A stretch of 64,000 nucleotides of DNA, taken from Flavobacterium saccharophilum (GTDB lineage: Bacteria > Bacteroidota > Bacteroidia > Flavobacteriales > Flavobacteriaceae). Every line of letters starts with the position of its first letter. Positions within the stretch are counted from its first letter, which is position 1. The position numbers were made by a program, and so were the translations under genes. Shown piece by piece: positions 10,708 through 18,947 of this stretch. Under the pieces are notes generated by a model. The model was not told the DNA's origin, ran no database searches, and saw only the letters and a list, made by a program, of their open reading frames with translations. Location: contig NZ_FRBY01000001.1 in assembly GCF_900142735.1 (NCBI RefSeq), positions 744,001 through 808,000 of the forward strand, written 5' to 3'.

Positions 10708-13700
10708 CTATTTAAATTTGACAATTACACCAAACGCAACACTTCTTGTACGAGGATAAATACCTCTGTCACCACCAAAATATGCATTATCAGCATTACT
10801 TCCGTTTAGGTTAATTTCAGGATCGATACCTGTGTAATCTGTGATAAGAAATAAGTTGTTTCCAGTAAGAGAAAGTCTGATAGACTCAAAAAAGCGGTCT
10901 TTAAAAACAAAATTGTATCCTGCAGTAACATTTTCTAAACGAATAAAAGAAGCATCTTCCAACCATATGTCTGAACCATATGTAGAAGTTCTGATACCTT
11001 TGTCTAAAGCACTGTCTAATACATTTGATTTACCGATATTCTCTAAATAACTTGAACGTTGATTAACAAGGTTGTAGACCTTATTACCTCCTGAACCTCT
11101 TAATAAAAGAGAAGCATCAAAGTTTTTATATCGTAAAGATGGATTGAAAGCAAAAGTGTAAGTTGGTAAGGCAGATCCTTCCATTACGCGGTCAGGGCTT
11201 CTGGCTCCCTGATCAAAAGTCCCATCTCCATTTTGATCCACTACAGTTTCAACACCGGAAGCGTTTACACCTTCATGTTGTAAAATGTTAAATGTACCAA
11301 TTGGCTGTCCTTTTATCAAATACATGTTAGGCGTTCCTCCGCCCCAAGCTACATAATCAGTATTCAAAGGTATACCATTGATACTTCCGCTTAAGTTAAG
11401 TACTTCATTGCGCATAAAAGAAGCGTTTCCAGCTAATGTCAATGTTGTATTTTCATTACGAATAACATCATAACCTAAAGAAACCTCTAATCCTTCGTTT
11501 CTAATACTACCTACATTGGCTTTAATATCACTTTTTGGATAAGGCGGTTGTGGTACTGTGTAATTAAATAAAAGATTGTCAGTTGTAGCAGTATATACAT
11601 CAAAAGTACCTCTTAGTCGGTTATCAAGTAAGGCAAAATCAAGACCTAAATTGGTTTGTTTTTTGGTTTCCCATTTTAAATCGGCATTTGGATTTTGACT
11701 AATGGCGAAATTGGTAATTTGAGAACCTCCAAAATAGGTAGATCCAGCACCATCAACCAAAGATAAAGAACCCTGTGGATTTAAACCCTGCTGGTTTCCT
11801 GTAACACCATAACCTGCACGCAATTTCAACTCATTTATTAATGTTTGATTGCTCATAAATGATTCTTTAGTAATTTGCCATGCAACTGATGCCGATGGGA
11901 AATTACCCCATTTGTTGTTCGCTCCAAAAACAGAAGATCCATCACGTCTCATACTTGCGGTAACTAAATAACGGTCTAATAAAGTATAATTAGCTCTTGC
12001 TACAAATGAAGCTAATGTTCTGTCATTTTTATATGAATTTATATCATTATACAATACTTTAGACATATCGCCATATTGTAATGCATTATATGAAGTTACA
12101 TCACTAATAAATCCTCGTGCTTGTAAAAAACTTCCTTCGTAAGTTTGATTTTGCCATTCGTATAATGCCAAAGCATTAATACTATGAACACCAAAGGTTT
12201 TTTTGTAAGTCAAACTGATGTCCATCAACTTCTCATTCTGTCTCTTATTTGAAATGTTTCCAAAACCGTCTTGTCTAACAGCGCCAGGATCCGTTGATGA
12301 TGATGGCAAATAAAAACCAGTTGTTGAATTCGTTTTTCTCCAGCTACCAAACCAACCAGCTTGTAAGCCATCAGCTAAGTCTAAGTCAGCTTTAAGACTC
12401 CCAAATAAGTTATCCCATTGCGAGTCATTAATTGTTTTTTCTGCTACTGCATAAGGATTTATATATTGAAACAAACCTGGGTCTGTAAAATAAGATTTTC
12501 CATCAGTATCAAAAACAGGGTCAGTTGGACGCATTAAGTAAGCTTGTGAAATCAAGTTAGAAACCTGTCCTGATCTACCCAAATCTGCTATACTCCTTGT
12601 GCTAGTTTCAACTCCGTTATTTAAATTAAAAGTTAATTTTAATTTATCGTCCAGTCCTTTTTGAGTCGCTTGTACTCTGGCAATATATTTTTTGTTACTA
12701 GAGTTGATGACCACACCATCCTGCGAAATAGCAGTCAAAGAAGCACGGTAATTTAATTTATTTGTACCCCCTCCAAATGAAAGTGTGTGGGTTTGTGTAA
12801 AGCCAGTTTGGGTTAATACGCCATACCAATCCGTATCAGCGCCATGATTTGAAGAGGCAGGAACACCATTGGCAGCCGCTGCCGCAGTCCATTCACTAGC
12901 ATTTAGCATATCTAATTTTTTCGGAATAAAATCTATAGAAGTAGATCCAACATATTCAATAGTAGATTTTCCATTTTTGTTGCTTTTTGTAGTTACAAGA
13001 ATAACTCCGGCAGCTCCTCTTGATCCGTAAATAGCTGTTGCAGAGGCGTCTTTTAGAATGTCAATAGATTCAATTTCAGTTGGGGGAATCGAAGTTAGCA
13101 AGTCTAAATTTCCTTGTATTCCATCTACCACAACCAATGGATCACTACCGCCAATTAATGAACTCACTCCACGTATACGAACACTTGGTCCTGAACCTGG
13201 TTCGCTACCTATTTGGTTAATATTTACACCGGCAGCTTTACCTGAAATCAATTGCAACGGATTAACAATTGCTCCCTGATTCATATCTTTTGCCCCTATA
13301 GACGAAACAGCTCCGGTAACATCTCTTCTTGCTGTAGTACCGTAACCAACTACTACAATTTCTTGTAAATCAGTTGCATCCGGAATAAGCTGAATATTTA
13401 TAATACTTTGATTAGCGGTTACTTTTTTTTCTTTGTATCCAACAAAACTTACTATAATTACAGATGAACTGCTTTCAACTGTAATCTTGTATTTTCCATC
13501 AAAATCGGTTACCATTCCATTTCTGGTCCCTTCTTCCAGAACCGAAGCTCCAGGCAAAGGCAGGCCGTTTTCATCCGTAATAATTCCGCTTACAGTTTGT
13601 TTTTGAAATTCAATAATTTGCGTTTTTAATTCTGGCTTTTTCAAGATAATCTGCGTATCCCTGATTTTAAATTCAGTTGGAGTTCCTTTAAAAAGTTTAT

Positions 13701-13989
13701 CTAAAACAACATAAATAGATTGATCTTTTACATTAATTGAAATCGTGCGATCTAAATCGATGTCATTCAGTTTGTAAATAAACCTGAAGTCTGTTTTTTG
13801 TTCTATGGTCTCAATAACCTTTTCGATTGTTGAATTGTTTAATTCCAGGGTTACTTTTGTCTTTTGGGCATAAGTATTCCCTCTAATATTAAACATGGCG
13901 ACCAAAATAAGTAGTGTAGTTAATTTCAATTTTAGGTCATTTTGGAACACTCGGTATAGAAACCCAGTATTCTTTGATTTTTTTTTCAT
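10708..13989 (-). CDS. susC: SusC/RagA TonB-dependent receptor with STN signalling domain
   Basis: TonB-driven outer-membrane importer for glycans. Its 1093 aa comprise a signal peptide (to about residue 41, NTYAQ), an STN secretin/TonB short N-terminal domain (about 45-117), a carboxypeptidase-regulatory-like beta-sandwich (about 131-202), the SusC signature (LQEIVVVGYGTTARRDVTGA, 208-227), a plug domain and a 22-strand-type barrel ending VAFGVIVKFK. An STN domain marks transducers that signal to a FecR/ECF pair, and exactly such a pair lies immediately upstream. The 128-base leader before this gene has no TAnnTTTG box that I can find but has a 9-bp hairpin, so it is either cotranscribed with fecR or read from a sigma-dependent promoter. 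Confidence 0.96.
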   Translation of the reverse strand: MKKKSKNTGFLYRVFQNDLKLKLTTLLILVAMFNIRGNTYAQKTKVTLELNNSTIEKVIETIEQKTDFRFIYKLNDIDLDRTISINVKDQSIYVVLDKLFKGTPTEFKIRDTQIILKKPELKTQIIEFQKQTVSGIITDENGLPLPGASVLEEGTRNGMVTDFDGKYKITVESSSSVIIVSFVGYKEKKVTANQSIINIQLIPDATDLQEIVVVGYGTTARRDVTGAVSSIGAKDMNQGAIVNPLQLISGKAAGVNINQIGSEPGSGPSVRIRGVSSLIGGSDPLVVVDGIQGNLDLLTSIPPTEIESIDILKDASATAIYGSRGAAGVILVTTKSNKNGKSTIEYVGSTSIDFIPKKLDMLNASEWTAAAAANGVPASSNHGADTDWYGVLTQTGFTQTHTLSFGGGTNKLNYRASLTAISQDGVVINSSNKKYIARVQATQKGLDDKLKLTFNLNNGVETSTRSIADLGRSGQVSNLISQAYLMRPTDPVFDTDGKSYFTDPGLFQYINPYAVAEKTINDSQWDNLFGSLKADLDLADGLQAGWFGSWRKTNSTTGFYLPSSSTDPGAVRQDGFGNISNKRQNEKLMDISLTYKKTFGVHSINALALYEWQNQTYEGSFLQARGFISDVTSYNALQYGDMSKVLYNDINSYKNDRTLASFVARANYTLLDRYLVTASMRRDGSSVFGANNKWGNFPSASVAWQITKESFMSNQTLINELKLRAGYGVTGNQQGLNPQGSLSLVDGAGSTYFGGSQITNFAISQNPNADLKWETKKQTNLGLDFALLDNRLRGTFDVYTATTDNLLFNYTVPQPPYPKSDIKANVGSIRNEGLEVSLGYDVIRNENTTLTLAGNASFMRNEVLNLSGSINGIPLNTDYVAWGGGTPNMYLIKGQPIGTFNILQHEGVNASGVETVVDQNGDGTFDQGARSPDRVMEGSALPTYTFAFNPSLRYKNFDASLLLRGSGGNKVYNLVNQRSSYLENIGKSNVLDSALDKGIRTSTYGSDIWLEDASFIRLENVTAGYNFVFKDRFFESIRLSLTGNNLFLITDYTGIDPEINLNGSNADNAYFGGDRGIYPRTRSVAFGVIVKFK

Positions 13990-14038
13990 AATTTTGTTAA
14001 TTGATTGTAGTTAATTCGTTATATTCAATCACTTAGTT

Positions 14039-14069
14039 AATCGGAAATTGTTCGCAGCTCTTTCCGATT
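14039..14069. other. Leader hairpin between fecR and susC
   Basis: Perfect 9-base arms (AATCGGAAA/TTTCCGATT) with a 13-base loop. The T-run follows on the plus strand, where no gene ends, so as a terminator it points the wrong way for this operon. On the minus strand it would be an intercistronic or leader hairpin ahead of susC. Confidence 0.55.
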
Positions 14070-14117
14070 TTTTTATTTTAGTACTTTCTCTTCATGCTTT
14101 TTCATTGGTTTTAGTGG

Positions 14118-15296
14118 TTATTTAATTAGTATTTGATTGTTTTTTATCGTGTAATTAATGCCATGAATGTCATTAAAATAGCTCATTACTTTTTCTATTG
14201 ATTCATCGCTGAAACTAGCATTGAATTTTTCGTTGGCCAGTTTTTCGTTTTTGTTTACGATAGTTACGTTGTATCGTCTTTCTAATTTGGTGATGATATT
14301 TTTGAAAGTCATATTTCTGAATGTCAATCCACCATTAATCCATGAAGTATAGATATCGGTAATAACTGGTTTAGTAAAAATCACGTTATTCTGTTTGTTG
14401 AAACTTCCTTTGTAGCCAGGTTTCAGAACAGTATTTTTATTAGCATCAAACTCTTCTTTTACATTATACATTCCAACTGAACCTTCTACTAAAACAACAT
14501 CTGTTGCAGCATCTTCTGCATAATTTGACACATTGAAATGCGTCCCTAAAACACGAACATTCAAATTGTCAGCATTTACGATAAAAGGATGTTTTTTGTC
14601 TTTGGCAACATCAAAGAAAGCTTCTCCATCTAAAAACACTTGTCTGTTTTCGCCAGGAATAAATTTCACAGGATATTTTAAAGTAGTTCCAGAGTTTAAG
14701 TGAACCGTAGTTCCATCAGATAACTGCAATTGAAATCTTTTGCCGTATGGAATCTTGATGGTGTTATAAGCGATTTTTTCTAAATCAGAATTATTGTCGT
14801 AAGTAATTTTATCTCCATCTTGATTTCCAACAATATTCCCATCAGCATCTCTTACTTCAACTTTATTATTCTCAGAAATAATTTGAATATTTCCGTTTTC
14901 TAATTGTAATACAATGTCGGTGCTTTTAAAGTCGAATTTTGGTTCTGATTTAGTATTAAAAGCTCCTTTTTGATAAGCAAAACCAATTCCTAATAAAACA
15001 ACTACCGAAGCGGCAATCGAAATGTATTTTTTGAAATTTGATTTTTTAGGTGCGATAGAAATTGTTGTTTGATTTTCTTTAGTGGCACTTAGAATGTTTA
15101 AGAAAATATCATCAGCAGTTTTCTCAGTCATTTTTGGCATTTCGCCCAAAAGATTTTGAATGTCTTCTACAGTTGGAAACTCGTCTGTAAGTTGATTTTT
15201 TTTGTAATACGCAATTACTTCATTTGTTTCCTCAGGTGTACATTGGTTTAAAACAAACTTTTGTAAAAGGTTTTTTATTTCAGAATTTGAATTCAT
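14118..15296 (-). CDS. FecR-family anti-sigma factor
   Basis: Inner-membrane regulator that would bind the adjacent ECF sigma factor and receive the signal from the SusC STN domain. The 392-aa sequence has an N-terminal cytosolic segment (about 1-88), one membrane helix (about 91-107, ISIAASVVVLLGIGFAYQ), a FecR domain (about 180-285, IPYGKRFQLQLSDGTTVHLN, then GEAFFDVAKD) and a C-terminal DUF4974-like domain (about 322-391, LTFRNMTFKNIITKLERRY). That last domain is STN-related and typical of Bacteroidota FecR. A 348-base gap with a terminator and a palindromic repeat separates it from the sigma gene, so the two are probably not on one simple transcript. Confidence 0.94.
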   Translation of the reverse strand: MNSNSEIKNLLQKFVLNQCTPEETNEVIAYYKKNQLTDEFPTVEDIQNLLGEMPKMTEKTADDIFLNILSATKENQTTISIAPKKSNFKKYISIAASVVVLLGIGFAYQKGAFNTKSEPKFDFKSTDIVLQLENGNIQIISENNKVEVRDADGNIVGNQDGDKITYDNNSDLEKIAYNTIKIPYGKRFQLQLSDGTTVHLNSGTTLKYPVKFIPGENRQVFLDGEAFFDVAKDKKHPFIVNADNLNVRVLGTHFNVSNYAEDAATDVVLVEGSVGMYNVKEEFDANKNTVLKPGYKGSFNKQNNVIFTKPVITDIYTSWINGGLTFRNMTFKNIITKLERRYNVTIVNKNEKLANEKFNASFSDESIEKVMSYFNDIHGINYTIKNNQILIK

Positions 15297-15345
15297 TACG
15301 AATTGTTTTTAGGTCCGGTTTTTATATAATACAGTTGAAAGGAAG

Positions 15346-15360
15346 TTGAGTACTACTCAA
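15346..15360. promoter_or_regulatory. Palindrome upstream of fecR (candidate operator)
   Basis: A perfect 15-base palindrome, TTGAGTA-C-TACTCAA, lies 50 bases upstream of fecR. No TAnnTTTG box is seen nearby. It could be a regulator site or part of a sigma-dependent promoter; this is position-based inference only. Confidence 0.4.
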
Positions 15361-15499
15361 ACGTTGTAAATTTTTAAATTTTAACATTTTTATATTTAAT
15401 ACATCTTTGTTATGTGTTGATTTTGCTGAGTTCTGTCATGAAGAATAATTTTTGTTTTTTTTTGCAAGAGATCATTTTTTTGTCATTCGAGCTGTAGAT

Positions 15500-15590
15500 T
15501 TAACCGCAAAGTTCGCAAAGGTTTATGCAAAGAACGGAATGAATAAAACTCTGCGCTCCTTGCGTAGATCTTCGCGCTCCTCGCGGTTAA
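15500..15590. repeat. Intergenic inverted repeat, TTAACCGC ... GCGGTTAA type
   Basis: Imperfect arms rich in CGCAAAG/CTTTGCG-like words begin TTAACCGC and end GCGGTTAA. This looks related to the perfect palindrome at 17771-17826. It sits between sigma-gene terminator and fecR. Confidence 0.6.
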
Positions 15591-15593
15591 GTA

Positions 15594-15621
15594 CAAAAAA
15601 AATCACTCGAAAAGAGTGATT
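15594..15621 (-). terminator. Terminator of the ECF sigma gene
   Basis: Stem AATCACTC/GAGTGATT with a 5-base loop, followed on the minus strand by a T-run, 24 bases past the sigma stop codon. It implies that sigma and fecR are largely separate transcripts. Confidence 0.8.
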
Positions 15622-15644
15622 TTAATGGTTTGTGGTTTTTTGGT

Positions 15645-16208
15645 TTAGATAATTTCATCATGAACGTGAAAAAAGACTCGCATCGATTCTAATGCTTTAC
15701 TCATTTGGTTCCTGACTGTATTTATAGAGATGCCGAGTTCCTGACTAATTTCTTCGTAACTCATGCCTTTCTTTCGTGACATTTTAAATATTTGCTTTCG
15801 TTTTGGAGGAAGCTGCTTCATGGCCTGCTTTCGAAGCTTTTTACAATCGGCTTCCCGAATGGAATAATCTCCATATTCATGAGATTTTTGACTTTCGTAA
15901 AAAATAGCTTCTTTAAGAGCCAAATCGTTTGCAGCTTTATTTAGGGTGTTAAAAGCCTGATTTCTTGCAATGGTAAAAATGTAGGCTTTAAATGACTGAT
16001 CTGGATTTAAGTTTTCGCGATGCAACCAGACCTTCATAAAAACATCCTGTACATTTTCTTCAGCTGCTTCTTTCGATTTTAAAAGACTAATGCTGTAACC
16101 ATAGATATCCTGATAGTATAAATCAAAAAGTTGGCGAAAGGCTTTTTCGTTCCCATTTTTGAGTTCACTAACTAATAATTGTTCGCTATGGTTTTTTGTT
16201 TCCAGCAA
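15645..16208 (-). CDS. ECF RNA polymerase sigma factor
   Basis: Extracytoplasmic-function sigma factor of 187 aa, normal for the group. Region 2 is at about 20-90 (EENVQDVFMKVWLH, then FKAYIFTIARNQAFN) and region 4 helix-turn-helix at about 130-180 (LPPKRKQIFKMSRKKGMSYE, ELGISINTVRNQMSKAL). The neighbouring FecR and the STN-bearing SusC make a Fec-like trans-envelope cascade the likely circuit, with susCDE and the glucanases as targets. A vegetative promoter (TTG-N18-TATATTTG, 16280-16308) precedes it, consistent with constitutive low-level synthesis. Confidence 0.95.
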   Translation of the reverse strand: MLETKNHSEQLLVSELKNGNEKAFRQLFDLYYQDIYGYSISLLKSKEAAEENVQDVFMKVWLHRENLNPDQSFKAYIFTIARNQAFNTLNKAANDLALKEAIFYESQKSHEYGDYSIREADCKKLRKQAMKQLPPKRKQIFKMSRKKGMSYEEISQELGISINTVRNQMSKALESMRVFFHVHDEII

Positions 16209-16279
16209 TTTAATTAGTCTTTGTTTAATTCTAATTATAGTTTATCATCAAACTGAAGGGCTTGCGTTTGACTTGGTAG

Positions 16280-16308
16280 CAAATATATAAAAATATTATT
16301 CGCAACAA
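16280..16308 (-). promoter_or_regulatory. Promoter of the ECF sigma gene (TTG-N18-TATATTTG)
   Basis: On the minus strand TTG at 16308-16306 and TATATTTG at 16287-16280 are 18 bases apart, within the 17-23 range known for Flavobacterium vegetative promoters. The start codon is about 70 bases downstream. Confidence 0.65.
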
Positions 16309-16506
16309 ATTATATATAAAAAAACTTAATTCTGATTTTTATAACAAATTTTGAACGAATGATATAAAAACAGCCCGAAAGTCGCTTTTTACCAAGTAAG
16401 TGTATTTTTGACGCTTTAGTAAAATGTTATTTAATTTAGAATTTGTCTTTTGAGAATATTCTTATTTGCGAAAATGAAAATGTAAAGGGAATGGCAAAAA
16501 TAATTC
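16309..16506. other. Intergenic space without recognisable gene
   Basis: AT-rich spacer upstream of the sigma promoter. I see no gene or RNA in it. One plus-strand TAnnTTTG-like word (TATTTTTG near 16402) has no open frame behind it. Confidence 0.5.
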
Positions 16507-16507
16507 A

Positions 16508-16547
16508 AAAAAAAATCCTTTTGTCTTCAATTGAAAACAAAAGGATT
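16508..16547 (-). terminator. Terminator of the ACT-like gene
   Basis: 11-base perfect stem (AATCCTTTTGT/ACAAAAGGATT) with an A-run on its plus-strand left side, which is a T-run on the minus strand. It lies 24 bases past the stop codon at 16571. Confidence 0.85.
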
Positions 16548-16570
16548 CTATAATGGAAATTAAAATATAA

Positions 16571-17227
16571 CTAGTTTTTAAGATCTTTAATTACTTTAAA
16601 AGCAACATCAACCTGATCTTCTCCCACTAAAATGGTGAATTCATTTGAAGTCGAAATTACTTCATTGATGATAATTCCTTCCCAGGCTAAACGCTGGAAA
16701 ATGAAGTAATAAATACCTGGAACTACGATGTTTTCTTTTGGTAATTTTACGGTAATTGAAGCTAAATTATCTAATTTCTGAATTAGTTTTTCGCGCATAA
16801 AGTGCTTTTCAACTAAATGATTAACGCTACTGCTGACAACGATATTCGTCTCATTTACACCACGAGATGAGGTGTAGAAAATATCAGATAAAGCATTAAT
16901 ATCAGAAATTAAATCGGCTTGTTTATTTAATACAGTTTCTGAAGCTGCAAAAGTGTAATCCGTCAACTCAGAACGAACGGTAATTTCACCAATATTCTTG
17001 ATTACTTTATTGATTTTATGGTTCAATTTAAAATCTAATTCTTCAGTCAGTCTTTTAAGTGACATTACTACAGCGCCTTGTTTTACTTCTTTGCCAAATT
17101 CACTTTCCAATTCGGTCATAATGTTCCGGGAAAGAGAGGTTAAATTAATAATTCCTAATGATAATGCATTTAATAAAAACGGCTTTGTTTTGATGTAATT
17201 TTCGACGATTGAAGAAACGGTTTTCAT
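16571..17227 (-). CDS. ACT-domain-like conserved protein, function unknown
   Basis: Predicted soluble protein of 218 aa from the ATG at 17227. An open frame extends to 17449, but that would overlap yraN by 101 bases and adds a low-complexity stretch. The N-terminal half is helical (MKTVSSIVENYIKTKPFLLN, SLGIINLTSLSRNI) and could be a winged-helix-like or coiled region. Residues about 150-217 resemble an ACT domain like the C-terminus of aspartokinases (SITVKLPKENIVVPGIYYFI, then EVISTSNEFTILV). No kinase domain is present, so this may be a small-molecule-sensing regulator; the ligand is unknown. It is followed by its own terminator. Confidence 0.75.
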   Translation of the reverse strand: MKTVSSIVENYIKTKPFLLNALSLGIINLTSLSRNIMTELESEFGKEVKQGAVVMSLKRLTEELDFKLNHKINKVIKNIGEITVRSELTDYTFAASETVLNKQADLISDINALSDIFYTSSRGVNETNIVVSSSVNHLVEKHFMREKLIQKLDNLASITVKLPKENIVVPGIYYFIFQRLAWEGIIINEVISTSNEFTILVGEDQVDVAFKVIKDLKN

Positions 17228-17348
17228 AATTTTTTTTCTTTTTTTTTGTAACGTAATTGTGTTGGTTTGGTTTAATAGTGATGTTATAAATCTTGACAAA
17301 GATAAATAAAAAAACAATTTGTTACAATTATAACAATGAAAAAATATG

Positions 17349-17720
17349 TTAAAAATGATAAAATGCGTCGGTAAGATGTTCAATTGCAAATGTTTCGCCG
17401 TCTTTATGGATCGCAATGATGTCAAAACGGACTTGCATTGCATCATCAAAATCCATTTCCCTATCGTTTATGTAGGCATTTACTGCTTTTATGAGTAACT
17501 GGATTTTTTTGGGTTTCACAAAATCCTGTGGATCTCCAAAATCTAAACTCGATCTTGTCTTCACTTCAACTATGGCTAAGTAGTTATCTTTTTGTGCAAT
17601 AATATCAATTTCGGCTTTCTGAAAAGTCCAGTTTTGATCCAAAATTTCATATCCGTTTTCCTGGAGGTATTTTGCGGCCAGTTTTTCTCCTTCTTTTCCT
17701 AGTTCATTGTGTTCAGCCAT
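17349..17720 (-). CDS. yraN: YraN/UPF0102 family nuclease-fold protein
   Basis: Small conserved protein (123 aa) with the UPF0102 signature: N-terminal GKEGEKLAAKYLQENGYEIL, then the PD-(D/E)xK-like core in which D39 (AEIDIIAQ), E52 and K54 (IVEVKTR) form the expected metal site. Resolvase-fold nuclease activity has been inferred for the family but its cell role is poorly defined. It lies between the LD-carboxypeptidase gene and the ACT-like gene on the same strand, with a 23-bp palindrome upstream. Confidence 0.93.
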   Translation of the reverse strand: MAEHNELGKEGEKLAAKYLQENGYEILDQNWTFQKAEIDIIAQKDNYLAIVEVKTRSSLDFGDPQDFVKPKKIQLLIKAVNAYINDREMDFDDAMQVRFDIIAIHKDGETFAIEHLTDAFYHF

Positions 17721-17770
17721 TTTTTTTTAAGTTTTCAGTTGCAGCTGTGCAGTGCGCGTTAGTAATTTCA

Positions 17771-17826
17771 CGCAAAGACGCAAAGTCGCAAAGTTTTAAT
17801 TTACTTTGCGACTTTGCGTCTTTGCG
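17771..17826. repeat. Perfect 23-bp palindromic repeat, CGCAAAG family
   Basis: The left arm (17771-17793) is built from three CGCAAAG-like words, and the right arm (17804-17826) is its exact complement; the loop is 10 AT-rich bases. It lies between the LD-carboxypeptidase stop and yraN. It resembles widespread Flavobacterium intergenic palindromes and would form a very stable hairpin on either strand. Confidence 0.85.
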
Positions 17827-17881
17827 AGATTATTATATGTGGTATTTAAGGCTTTTTCAATTAATGAATAGCCAGCGGAAT

Positions 17882-18886
17882 TTATTTCTTAAAACTAAGC
17901 GTACTTCCTGATGCATTTACATCAATAGTTACAGTATTTCCCATAATCAAGGCTCTGTTATCCTGAATATGTCCTGCTGGGAAATTGAAGATTACAGGAA
18001 TATTATATTTTTTGGTTACGTCGTCGATAATTTCGACAGCATTTTTACCCCAGGGAACTTCGTTATCTTTCATTTTTGTCATTCCTCCAATAACAATTCC
18101 TTTCAGACTTTCGATGCATCCGTTGCGACGAAGATTCATCATCATACGATCGATATGATAAAGGTATTCATCTAAATCTTCTATAAATAAAATTTTATCC
18201 TTACAATCTATAGCCGATGGAGATCCTAATAAACTGTATAAAATAGATAAATTTCCCCCCACTAATTCACCGGTTGCTTTTCCGAAACGATTCATTCTGT
18301 CCGGACCAACTGAGTAAGATAAAGGCTCTCCAAACAAGCTCGCTTTCATAGAACTAATAGCTGCCGGAGTTGCTCGCGGAATCGTTACAGGCATTACACC
18401 ATGAATCGATTTATAACCCATTGTATTTAAATGGTTATGCAAAACGGTCACGTCACTAAAACCAATAATCCATTTTGGATGTTGTTTGAATTTGGTAAAA
18501 TCCAATAAATCAAGCATTCTCACAGTTCCATATCCACCACGAACACACCAAATTGCCTTAATATTCGGATTATCCAATTGTTTTTGAAAATCAGCTGCAC
18601 GCTGTTCATCTGTTCCCGCTAATTGATTAAAATCAAGTCCAATTGTACTTCCAACAACAGCTTCTAATCCCCAACTATGCAATAAATCTATAGTAGGTTT
18701 AAGGTTGTCGTCGATATTTTTTCTGGCAGTTGCTAAAAGTGCTACAGTATCTCCTTTTTGTAAATAAGGTGGTGTGATCATGTTTTGTTGAGATTGACAG
18801 GTGAATGATTGTAAAGCAAAAATAAGAAATACGAATTTACATCGTATAGAGAGTTTCTTTAAGTAACGGATATTTTCCTTTTTCAT
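17882..18886 (-). CDS. LD-carboxypeptidase (peptidase S66 family)
   Basis: Predicted murein-peptide LD-carboxypeptidase, which trims the terminal D-Ala from peptidoglycan tetrapeptides during recycling. The 334-aa sequence has an N-terminal hydrophobic signal segment (FVFLIFALQSFTC), pointing to an envelope or periplasmic location rather than the cytosol of the E. coli LdcA. The S66 catalytic triad is visible: S144 (IIGFSD), E236 (FIEDLDEYLYHIDRM) and H306 (FPAGHIQDN). GGYGTVR near 117 is also family-typical. MccF-like peptide-hydrolysing activity is the alternative. It sits next to a serine beta-lactamase-fold gene, but I see no further peptidoglycan genes. Confidence 0.92.
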   Translation of the reverse strand: MKKENIRYLKKLSIRCKFVFLIFALQSFTCQSQQNMITPPYLQKGDTVALLATARKNIDDNLKPTIDLLHSWGLEAVVGSTIGLDFNQLAGTDEQRAADFQKQLDNPNIKAIWCVRGGYGTVRMLDLLDFTKFKQHPKWIIGFSDVTVLHNHLNTMGYKSIHGVMPVTIPRATPAAISSMKASLFGEPLSYSVGPDRMNRFGKATGELVGGNLSILYSLLGSPSAIDCKDKILFIEDLDEYLYHIDRMMMNLRRNGCIESLKGIVIGGMTKMKDNEVPWGKNAVEIIDDVTKKYNIPVIFNFPAGHIQDNRALIMGNTVTIDVNASGSTLSFKK

Positions 18887-18947
18887 ATTTTCCTTTTTCG
18901 TTCGCTTAAAATTATAAAATTATTTTTTAAATCGGTTTTGGGTAGTA

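Noticed and set aside
16402..16409. Plus-strand TATTTTTG resembling a -7 box
   Set aside because: No TTG at proper spacing and no open frame downstream; chance match in AT-rich DNA.
17228..17449. N-terminal extension of the ACT-like protein
   Set aside because: It would overlap yraN by 101 bases and is low-complexity; the ATG at 17227 begins the conserved-looking sequence.
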